This document shows, piece by piece, positions 11,678-33,372 of a stretch of DNA of 64,000 bases (position 1 is the first letter of the stretch; each line of letters starts with the position of its first letter). The stretch lies in contig RPFO01000026.1 of NCBI GenBank assembly GCA_009746045.1, positions 3,757,563-3,821,562 of the forward strand, in the 5' to 3' direction. The position numbers and the translations under genes were made by a program. The notes under the pieces are model-generated. The model was not told the DNA's origin, did not search any database, and saw nothing but the letters and a program-made list of their open reading frames with translations. The stretch is from Mesostigma viride. Taxonomy: Eukaryota > Streptophyta > Mesostigmatophyceae > Mesostigmatales > Mesostigmataceae.

Positions 11678-12075
11678 CTAGTCTGAGGTGGCAGGAGGTG
11701 CCTGCCAGGGCTTGTGGTCAACGTGGATGACCGCCCCCCTCCAGTATACCGGCTTCCCCCCTGCGCTCTGCCGGAGCTGAAGGTAGGTCGGCCATAGCTC
11801 GCGTCGCCGCTGTTGCTGGGCCAGGGTCAAGTCGTCGTCCAGCGTGAAGCGAGTCTCCGAGAGCTTCTTGCGGCATTTAAGGAACGCCAGCTTGTCCGCC
11901 ATGTGGTGAGGAGCACGGGTGCCGGGCCAGCCTTACCCCGCGGGGAAGGCGGACAGCCGACATCCGCAGCTCACCAGTGAGTTGCATGGGGGCTAAAATG
12001 GCGCGCTTAAATGCCTCGAGAAGGCTCGTGGAGGTCTCACCTGCCGGCTGGTCGAAGTGCTTGTCGATGACATTG
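11678..12075 (-). pseudogene. LINE ORF1 C-terminal fragment (frameshifted)
   Basis: Two minus-strand frames join: PAGETSTSLLEAF then, after a shift near 11900, FTLDDDLTLAQQQRRRELWP and VYWRGAVIHVDHKPW to a stop at 11678. The same segments occur intact at 14310-14711. This is the C-terminal domain of the ORF1 nucleic-acid-binding protein of these LINEs; by family it would bind element RNA. Truncated at both ends. Confidence 0.75.
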
Positions 12076-12084
12076 TGGCCGCAG

Positions 12085-12525
12085 TAGTGTAGATTGGTAA
12101 GGCTTAGCCTATCATGTGGCCCACGCGCATGTGCGCCCATAATGGCCCCCATGGATGATGCCTTCAGAATTCAGCCAAGCCATGCCTATAATGGGACCCC
12201 CATGGATTTTGCATTAAGAATTTAGCCTTGCTATGCATATGCAGAGAGAAGTGCTCTCTGTCGAGAAGCCATGGATGCCCTAGCTCTTGTATATAGCCAT
12301 GATGATGTTCTCCACCTATGACGGGCTCCCCTTAGCTGGGAGTTGCCCGAGACTCTGGGTGGTGCAGGTGCCCTAAGTGCACCTAGAGCAAGTGTTGTTT
12401 ACATGCCCACCCTTGCAGGAAGTAGCCTAGAATGTATTATAGGCCATTTGCCCCTTCTCAAGGGCTATGTGCTACAGATACTCCCAACGGAGTTATGTTC
12501 CTAATTAATTAATTAATTAATTGTG
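12085..12525 (+). mobile_element. SINE-like family A, forward copy
   Basis: Same sequence as 10310-10885 but inverted. The 3' end reads TGTGCTACAGATACTCCC, hairpin, then (TTAA)n tail at 12505-12523. No coding capacity. Confidence 0.75.
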
Positions 12526-13440
12526 GGTGCGCTTGGTGATGTCGGCCTCCTCGCGAAGGTCGAGGGCTTGTTGCTTGAGTTGTGCCGCGGTGGTACGGGA
12601 GGTGGTGGCTCGGTGGTGTGCTGCAAGTCCGCCCAGGTGGAGGGAGCATGCATCGCCGGCGCGGGCCAGCAGGTGCCGGCTGGGCGGCGATGTCCTTCAC
12701 CGCCTGGGCGGTGAGGCCGGCGCGGCGTCGTGCAAGCACTCAAGGGCGGTGGCGGTGGCTTGAAGGCGGTGGTCGAGGTCGAGAAGCTGGGCTTTGATGT
12801 CGGCAGTGGAGGCGGAAATGGCAGGAGGTGGAGGCGACGGTGGTGGAAAGGTGAGGAAGTTCAGTAGCCAGCGTGCCACCCATTGCTGCCACATCGGCGG
12901 CAAGGGGGGTCACGTGCTGCTGAAAGGCTTCCGTAAGGATGGAACGAAGGGTGGGGGCGGAGATGGATGGAGCCCAGATCTTGCCGTCAGAGCGCATGAG
13001 AAGGGAGTTGAGGATGGCGTGTTGGAGGTAGGCACGGTTGCGCCCGTCCAGCGTGCTGATGTTGTACCACCAGCTGCCGTCCGAGCAGATGCGGCGATTG
13101 ATGTCGTGGAGATGGAGGCACAGGTCGTAAAGCGAGGCGTAGTCCCCGTGGAAGATGCAATGCAGGGCAGTTGCCGGGCCGGACATGTTGGTGCAGTCGT
13201 GCAATCATCGACCTTGAAAGGTTCAGGCCGAAAGCGCGGTTCTGAGGGGCGTGAATACCCTCCTTTGCTGTCGGCTGGGCGGCTGCGTTTCGGGTCAGGC
13301 GATGCCGATGGCGAGGCATTGAGCCCGGGAGGTTACTGGGCGACCACCAGTGCACGACTAGTGTCACCGCTGCCTGCCGGACCTGAGGGCGAAGCTGCAG
13401 CCTGAGCTGCAGACGGATTTTCATGGCCGAGCGCATCCGC
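12526..13440 (-). pseudogene. LINE ORF1-like remnant with coiled-coil segment
   Basis: The best minus-strand frame (13204 to 12740) reads HCIFHGDYASLYDLCLHLHD and LNSLLMRSDGKIWAPS. A neighbouring frame continues with a coiled-coil-like STADIKAQLLDLDHRLQATA, and a third ends LREEADITKRTHN at the left edge. Several frameshifts are needed, so it is decayed. Assignment to ORF1 rests on position and coiled-coil character only. Confidence 0.5.
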
Positions 13441-13484
13441 TAAACTGCGTTGCGTCAAGGGGCGTTTGCTCGTCATATATATTG

Positions 13485-14103
13485 CGTAATTAAAATTAAA
13501 TTAAATTAAATTATAACATGCCTCCGTGGGGGGGTCATGTAGCACATATTCCATGATGGATGGGGTGGAGGAAGCCGCGTGATCGAACTATCCTACTAAC
13601 TCTAAGCTATCTAGAAAATCCTAACTACACTACTCATCAAAACGCCTCCTCCGCTTGGGGGGAGGTGGCTTGCCCACAGGGTCGGGCGTGTGTGCCTTGA
13701 CAATCTTCTTCCACTGCGTCTTGTCCTGCATGGCAGTCCAAAGACGGGAGAGAGAGTGGATGCAGTGCTCAAACTGGGCTGGGACCACTAGGTCGTCCAG
13801 CAACATCTGAACGTAGTTCGTGACAGGTTTCCCTACCCTTTTGGGAATGCCCTCGGGGCCAGGCCAGGTCAGAATGTGCCGCCCTGGCTGGCCAAGCCGC
13901 TGGGGGCCGGCCAGACCAAGGGTGGTGTCGACCTGGCTGGTGCGGGCAAGGTGTCCTACAAATGCTATCCTACGCTGCCTAATCTCGTCCGAAACACGAG
14001 GCATGCCATGATACAAAGACTCTGATGATGGACGCTCGGAAAAACCTACGTTCAGGACCTGTCGGAGCATCCTGTAAACCGTGCCGTCTAGCCTAGCTGC
14101 CAG
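13485..14103 (-). pseudogene. 5'-truncated LINE: ORF2 C-terminus plus 3' tail
   Basis: The minus-strand frame from 14103 to the stop at 13630 encodes the region after the RT domain (LDGTVYRMLRQVLNV, RRIAFVGHLARTSQVD, ending KPPPPKRRRRFDE). It is followed by the 3' UTR and an A/T-rich tail at 13485-13515. It abuts a plus-strand ORF1 segment head to head at about 14103. Confidence 0.85.
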
Positions 14104-14880
14104 TCCCAAAGATAGCGGAGCAGACGGCCACCATCGCATCCCAGCCACCCCGGCTGGATGCTGGTGACCTCCCGCCGCTCTCCTATGCGGACCTGCTGCG
14201 GACCGCGACCGCCTCCACCACCGACGCCATCGCTACGAAGCTCCAGGAGCTGGAAGACCTCCGCCAGGCTCAACAACAGGAGGCCACCGACCGCGCCCGC
14301 CGCGACTGCCGGGTGGTGCTACGTCGCTTCCCCCAGAAGCCAGGTGAGACGTCAACCTCCCTTGCCGACGAGCTTAAGGACCAGCTCCTTACCCTCATGG
14401 GCCTGGTAGGTGAGGTAGAACTGCGTGGGTGCCACCGCCTTCCCCACTCACGGGACAAGGCGGCTCCCCCACCAGTCCTGCTCACCTTCCCTTCCCGTGA
14501 GGACAAGCAGCGGTTCCTCTCTCGTCGCAAGCGGTTGCACGACCTCACCTGGACGCTGGATGACGACCTGACCCCCGCTCAGCAGCAGCAGCGACGTGAC
14601 CTGTGGCCTGAATACCTCCGCCACAAGCAGGACCCCCAGAAGCCCAAGGTGTACTGGAGGGGCGGGGACCTGATGATCAACCACAAGATGTGGACGCCCC
14701 CAGCGGGCTAGAATAGCTTGTAGCCCTAGCTTGACTTCATTGGTAGTCACTGCCGCCATGGCAGCCATGCTTAGACTGTTTGCCTAGTTGTGCCACCTTA
14801 CCTAGTCACGTGCACCGCAAACGCACGGTACACAACCAGCCATAGCCCGATAGCTTAGTCCTGGTACAGCCATGCTACCT
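14104..14880 (+). CDS. LINE-type ORF1 protein, 5'-truncated, with 3' UTR
   Basis: The frame is open from the junction at about 14104 to TAG at 14709-14711, about 200 codons. A helix-rich N-part (TKLQELEDLRQAQQQEA) leads into the conserved C-terminal domain (RRFPQKPGETSTSLADELK, LLTFPSREDKQRFLSRRKRL, LDDDLTPAQQQQRRDLWPEY, VYWRGGDLMI). By family this is the RNA-binding protein of an L1-like LINE. No ORF2 follows: 14712-14880 continues into a 3' UTR resumed at 17599-17862, identical in type to 62290-62612. It may therefore be an ORF1-only, non-autonomous element, later split by the Penelope-like insertion. Confidence 0.7.
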
Positions 14881-17390
14881 ATCTGCAAGTCCCCCGCTCC
14901 CATGCCACTAGTCTGCGATGCCTTCTCTCACGTATCATTCGGCACCGTGTCAATGGGAATGCAGATGCACTGCGTCCGCGCCGTTTGCTGATCTCACCTT
15001 TCATTCATGCTGCGATGGATGAGCTGTGTTTGCCACACATTCTGCATTTGCCGCAAGTGCAGGCTGCGATGCCGCTCGTGGTGCGCAACACTTTCGGCAC
15101 TCCCATTGCTGCCTGGCATTACTCTCCCACCTTGGGACAAATGGTTTTCAGCAACGGGAAGGTCAGCCGCGATACAACGCCCACCGAGCTGGCCACCATC
15201 TTGGCAGGGCCCTGCCCCTGCCAACAACAACGGTATTTCAAGTACCTTGATCCCACCTCACAGCACGTCATGACCGCTGACCTCAGCATCCTGCCGAGCC
15301 ACACGCTTGTAGACCTTTTTGCCAAAGGCACCAAGTTTCGGCCGTGGGTCCAGCGCACGTGTGCCAAAGAGGTGAATGCACTGCTCTCCACATCACTGCG
15401 CAAATTTTGCAATGCCATGAGCACGGACCTACAGCTTGCTCCCCTTGCCATGGAACCGTGGTTTCGCGCCGTCATTCACGAATGCAATGCACGTCTCACC
15501 AGGCTTGATTACCGTCTCCAGCAGGTCCACCGCACCACCTGGCTCAACACCACAGATAAAGCACTTCTTGACCACTTCAAGCAGGACTTTATCATCACGT
15601 GTGTTGACAAGAGTGCCAACAACTTTGCTTTCATATGCAAGAAGCACTACCTTGCTACTTTGCAACACGAGTTGGCGTCCAGCCCTACCTATGTTCAGCG
15701 TGCACAGTCCACCGCCAGTATCACCGCTGCTCATCGGGCTTTTCTGCACAGCCAAAACATTTTTGCTCGGGCATTCCTTAAGCGGCAGCGACGCGCCACC
15801 ACCACTACGTTCCCATATCTGTATCTCACTCTTAAGCTGCACAAAACTCCTGTTGCTTTGCGCACCATTGCTGCGTCGCATTCAGCCCCACTGATGCCTC
15901 TCTCGAAACTCATCTGCCATGCTTTGAATGCTCTTCTCCCCGAAGCCAATGCATTATGGGTGGAGGTGCTGTCGAATGCCGGGTATGAATGCGCTGGTAG
16001 TTGGATCGTCATAGACTCAGCCCAAGTACGCCTACGCCTTGCCGCCCTTAGCCGTTCTAAGACAGCAGCAGAGAAACGTATACCTATGCCCATAGCCACC
16101 TATGATTTCACCACTCTATATACCACACTAGATTTGCACGATTTGAAAGCTCGTTTAGATAGCCTCCTTACTCGTCTGTATGCACGTAGGCCTCACGGGC
16201 GCAACCACCTGCACGTGCGTGTTTCTCAGACCAAGCCCACGGCAACGTGGCTCTCAGGGATCGCGGCAGGTGCTATCGTGCGGGATGGTTATAATTATAT
16301 TATCACGAAGGCTGACCTTGTCCATTGGATCTCTTATCTTGTTGATAACACCTTCATCTGTTTTGCGGGCAATGTATACCAACAAGCTATCGGCATCCCT
16401 ATGGGCACTAACTGTGCCGGGCTCCTTGCAAACCTCTATCTATACACTTATGAGCTTGCATTCATGGAGAATCTCATTGCCTCAAACGATGATGTTCTCA
16501 TCAGGCGTTTTATCCATACATGTCGATACATTGATGATGTCATCGCTTTCGACAACCCTGATTTCGCAACCCATTTGTATATCACCGCTGGTCTGCCTGG
16601 CATCTACCCGCAAGCGTCCCTCACATTAAAGCTCACGTCGGAGGATACTCATTGCAATTACCTCGATCTTAACATTACCCATAACAAGAAGGGCTGGCGT
16701 ACGGCTATCTATGATAAGCGCAAGGATCCTAAATACCAGCAAATTCCTTTTATTCGTTACCCCGATATTCACAGTCTCCTTTCCCACACAGCAAAATATG
16801 GTGTTGTTCTTTCTCAGTTACATCGTTTTTCCCGTCTTTGTTCTTATCGTGTTGATTTCATCACGACTCTTGTTGAACTCTTGCAGCGTTTATTGGTCAA
16901 AGACTATGACCGAGCCATTATGCTCCGTCAAGTCCGATGTTTTTTGCAACGTCACCCACATCTGTTCGGTGCTGCCCCTTGGCACAAGCTCTACAAACAG
17001 GTCGTGGACCGGCTGGATCGCATAGTATCTCCGCACATCTGAACCCTGTGATGCCAGATCTCCTTTGCGGCCGTTCCGAGCTTGGCACTGGATTCGTTGT
17101 CCACATCGTCGCGTCGCTGCCGCAACACGATGTTTTCTGGCATCCGCGGGCTTTTGGTTCCCGCCGCACATTTGAAAGTGCTGTCCTCCGGCTTTTTGCC
17201 TTTGCACCGTGTGCAGTTCTTGGACGTTTGGAATCATGGCATGGCTAACGTGATGACTGACTAGCTAGACCTTTTCAGTGGTTTTCCATTTGCGGGTATT
17301 TCCTCGTAAATGGTGGGAGAGCGATCGCAGCAATGGTGCTCACCACTAGACACTCCCGGCCAGTTAGGCTAGAAACACACGCCCTGATCA
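14881..17390 (+). mobile_element. Penelope-like element with intact reverse transcriptase ORF, no endonuclease seen
   Basis: The ORF from ATG 15015 to stop 17042 (675 aa) is uninterrupted; the frame is open upstream to 14859. Motifs: VDKSANNFAFICKKHY (DKG-like region), RT motif A YDFTTLYTTLDL (about 363), motif B QAIGIPMGTNCAG (about 460), motif C YIDDV (about 505), then CNYLDLNITHNKKGW. The YDF..LYT / GIPMG / YIDD set is that of Penelope-like and TERT-like enzymes rather than LINEs. I see neither a GIY-YIG nor an APE endonuclease. CATGCTAC precedes it (14871-14878), and ATGCT at 17394-17398 and 17599-17603 may be remnants of the matching duplication. It splits the ORF1 element described above. 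A decayed relative lies at 56205-57640. Confidence 0.75.
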
Positions 17391-17398
17391 AGCATGCT

Positions 17399-17598
17399 GT
17401 TTCCGGCCCCACCGTCTAGGTCATCTAGTCGCTCCACACGTAAGCCAGCCATAATTTCAATGCACAAGGATACACATTTCCATCACCATTCATCTTCATC
17501 ATCCTGAACGACTCGAAAACGCGGAAAAGATAACGGCAGGCTCGAGCTACCATGGTCCGGATTCTCCCGATTTCTGGCCTGCGCTGGTTGTCTCTTTG
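17399..17598 (+). mobile_element. 200-bp short retroposon-like repeat, longest uninterrupted copy
   Basis: Begins GTTTCCGGCCCCACCG, ends GCGCTGGTTGTCTCTTTG, flanked by ATGCT at 17394-17398 and 17599-17603. No ORF and no recognisable pol III boxes. It is the apparent source of several much shorter insertions in the window that share only its 3' end. Confidence 0.8.
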
Positions 17599-18095
17599 AT
17601 GCTACGTCCTGGCTTCGATCAGATTACTTGCCCACGCTCCTTGTTATGATATGCTCACACGGGTCTTATTGCACCCACAGTATGCCGGATCGTTAGCGTG
17701 TCCGTTTAGCTAGCGCGCCCGAATGCAGCTGTGGCATGCCTTTGGCATGAAGGAGACTGGGGGTCTCTGCCCTTTCTCCTGTTGTGCACACACAGGGATT
17801 AAAAGCACTTCGGTGCTCCGTGACTACCCAACGGGAGCACGTGTTTTAATTAATTTTAATTAGCTGCCAGTTTGGGTGGGAGGGTCCATGCCTCGGCGCC
17901 ATACGTGAGCACCGTGAGGACGAGGACCTTGAAGAGCATGCGCTTGCGGTGCCCGTAGCCAATGCCCGTAGCCAATGTAGATAGATTAGACCGGTAGGAA
18001 TGTTTGCACCCATCCATCCATCCGGCCATCGGGGTTAATGCTCCGTGACTCCCCAACGGGAGCACGAGTCTAATTAATTAATTAATTAATTGCGG
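17599..18095 (+). mobile_element. Retroposon 3' UTRs with structured ends and (TTAAT)n tails
   Basis: 17599-17862 is the 3' end of the ORF1-only element: stem CATGCCTTTGGCATG, then CTCCGTGACTACCCAACGGG and a TTAATT tail. 17863-17960 is a short RT fragment (tail-to-head with the previous). 17955-18095 is the 3' end of the LINE-B family (CCGGTAGGAATGTTTGCACC, CCATCC repeats, hairpin, TTAATT tail). Confidence 0.7.
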
Positions 18096-18114
18096 TGCCC
18101 GCCCAGGCCCTTCG

Positions 18115-18245
18115 CCTTATATTGTGTAATAGATTCGGAAGATTATATCAGCATGTGCGTCTTAGAAAGACGAAGCGATAGTGATATTCACAGCTGAATT
18201 TGGGGCTCAAACGTGAAAGCTATGAGCGCCGCCGTCAGCCATGGC
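18115..18245 (+). repeat. Dispersed repeat shared with 54300-54450
   Basis: Contains GTGCGTCTTAGAAAGACGAA, an inverted repeat, and TGATATTCACAGCTGAATTT. The reverse complement lies at about 54300-54450 inside LINE debris. Function unknown. Confidence 0.65.
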
Positions 18246-18309
18246 TACCTCGTGGCTCGTGGCTCGTGCTCTAGCTATACTACGACAGGTCATACATGCA
18301 ATGTGTTCA

Positions 18310-18650
18310 GGCAACGTCATGCATTAATTAACTAACGTCATGCACCCGCATATGCGTTACATTTTCCAGGTAAAAAATGCGGCAATTATGACGGGGGCCA
18401 GAAGCTTTTTTCCATTAGGCATGTGCACATGCTGTGCACGCTCATTAAAGTAGTATGGATTACAAGCAACGTAGACAGCTGCAGTAGGGCATTTGGCCCG
18501 GCCGCACCAATTATCACCCTGTGGCATGCCTGCACATGGCGTGAGGGAAGGGGGGGGGTTCTGCCCCCCTACCAGCTATATGCACACTAGCTCAAATATT
18601 TCAAGACGTTTGGCTCCGTGACTCCCCCAACGGGATATGCGAAATTCATC
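18310..18650 (+). mobile_element. SINE-like element with alternative 3' hairpin end
   Basis: Ends GTGGCATGCCTGCACATGGC, a G7..C6 stem, then CTCCGTGACTCCCCCAACGG. Same order of structural parts as the 17.7-kb and 62.5-kb tails but with different sequence in the stems. Confidence 0.5.
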
Positions 18651-19376
18651 GGGAATTTTTTTTGCTGCAGGTAGGTGGGTCCGAGAGAAAATCGGCGACA
18701 AAACTGGCACCCACCTGTGACGCCAAAATGCCGAAGGATTCAGCAGAATATTTTGTGGCGAAAAAAAAATAACGGCAAGCAATATACGACCGCAGAAGCA
18801 TACACTTAAATTTCCAGCCTCGATGCTGCCTTAAATTTATTCGCTCACGATAGCCTGCCAGGCCGCCAGGCCTGTCAGTGGAAATTCGGTCACCGTCGTG
18901 CACGCACACACAAAAAATCTCATTTCGCGCCTCCAGGTTTTCGGGTCCTTCTTAAGAGGCTGCATTTTGGCGGGGCTCGGACCGTTGTGCATACCAGCTG
19001 GTCTACTACTTGTTGCTTGCCTCGACAATACTAGCTGGTCCAGTACATACGGAACATCACGGTCGCTGTGCTCATCTTGATCTGGCTAGCTAGTTCACTC
19101 AGGCCGGGCCGTGCATGCATATGGACACACAGAAAAAAGTTTTTTCTGTGTGTCACTGGATTAAGTAGAAACCCTGCCTGTGGCAATCCCACGTAGGCAT
19201 GTACACCCACTGCACCTTGTGATCAATTTTACCGCTGGGACACACTTGTCTGCTCACAATCCCAAGGGGCAGCTCGCCCGTATTGCACTGCCCTTATATT
19301 CAGTCTCCAGAATGGGGATCCCTCCACTTTGCACATTGATCTCGTTCATCTTCGTGTGACCTTGCCAGAATTGTAT
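18650..19376. other. Region downstream of HPR1
   Basis: No gene seen. It should contain the HPR1 3' UTR and polyadenylation site on the minus strand, below 19377; I could not place the latter. A perfect 15-bp inverted repeat with a 1-nt centre lies at 19124-19154. Confidence 0.4.
19124..19154. repeat. Perfect inverted repeat (15 + 1 + 15 nt)
   Basis: GACACACAGAAAAAA, a single G, then its reverse complement. About 220 bp past the HPR1 stop; could be a hairpin in the 3' UTR or transcript end. Confidence 0.8.
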
Positions 19377-31824
<12,448 letters not shown>

Positions 31825-33372
31825 GGGAAAGTATAGAAGCCTAGGTTAGCTGCGCAATCGGTAAAAGCTCGTGTTTCTTATCGATGCCGAGTTTTTTGTT
31901 GACAGCCAGCCAGCTAATGTGCAATCGACGAGAACCACCTAATTGCAGTGGATGAGGGGAGTACGCTCGCTGAGACACCGTCGCATCGGAGATCTGCCCC
32001 ACCGGCTGACTCACGGTTAACCGTATTTACGCGAGCCCGCATGCGCCACGCCACGCGTCAGGAGCCTGCGCACAAATGATCGGTTACGCAAGGTGTCAGT
32101 CATATGTAATCCGGGCCTCACTATAGGTTCTCTGCTAGCTGCCCATGTGCGGCGTTAAGTTGAGTTGAGTTGAGGTTTTTCCCACGCCGGTGAACTCCGG
32201 TGATGTACCTTTCGATGAACCTTTCACCTATCACACTACCCTCAGAGGGTAACCAGCTGGTCGATACGTGGTACCTCTTCACCTAATGATATTCCTATTG
32301 GTTAATAAAAATACCCATTTACCCGGAAAACTCCGGTGATGTGCGGCGTGGGACACAACAACAACAACAAACCGGGCCTCGGGCCGCCGTACTATCTAGT
32401 TCCTACAACTGGCCACTGGTTGTCTGGTTCTGTGGCTGGCTGCGCCCCTAGCAGCAGGCAGCATTAGTGGAAATCCGAGCAAACAGTCGGGGAAATCCGA
32501 AATGGCGCGGAGCTACATGAAGCTGTATGTATTCTGATCATCAGCTGTATGTATGTTGTTAGAATCCCACGCCGCACAAGCATCTACAATCATGTTGTTG
32601 TTGTTGTTGTTGTTGTTGTTGGAAGCATGTAACCGCTACGTTCTCAACTCATCTTGACGATTGCCGGCCTTGCCATTTGGCGAGAGTGGAAAACTGGAAA
32701 TTCTATGGAAGTTGAGTGGTTGTTGCCCAGTATTCACCAGTATGCCTCATGGCGACATTACTCAGGTCCAATGGCTCCCCTGGTCTAATAACGCGCCCTA
32801 TTAGCCTTTCACCTGTCACCGCCACACGTGTGTGTGCCCACCTTCATTAGGATTCGCTGATACTCATTTCCCCTCTCACCTCTTTGGTCCGTAATTGGCT
32901 AATAAAATATACCCATTTGGAAGTGGTTGTTGCCCACGCCGCACATGGGCTGCAGGAAGTCGAGTTAGTTAACTAGTTACTTTTATCACACGTCTCACAT
33001 TGGCAGGAAGTCGATTTAGTTACTTAGTTATTTGAATCCCAAAGCAGGAAGTCGAGTTTTGTCATCGCTTTTCAGTCCGTCCGTCCGCCGTTTCCGTTCT
33101 CCTCACAGAGTTTGCCGCCTGCTCCTGGATCAGCGCTTTTAACTTGCGCGAATCCCACGCGTAAAGTTAACCACCGGAGGAAATATCGCGTCGAGCCCAG
33201 TTTCTCCCGGGTTCAAACGTTGTTGCCGTGCTCGTCAGTCGTGAGCGCTTGATCCCCTTTCGCCCTTGATTCGGGCAACAACGACGAAGAGAGGCACCAC
33301 TGCAAAGAGGGAAAGACACACCGAACGCGTGAAATTTGATCTCCTTTCAAGGTAGTTTTCGTTAGATTAATT
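31825..33372. promoter_or_regulatory. Divergent intergenic region between HPR1 and the HN1/Jupiter-like gene
   Basis: Both genes start at its edges and point outwards. It contains repeat debris: a pair of related segments (about 32160-32370 and 32790-32955), each with a TAATAAAATA-like stretch and ending near a GTGCGGCGTGGG(CAA)n motif, and a (TTG)n run at 32593-32621. I could not place core promoter elements. No coding frame found. Confidence 0.45.
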
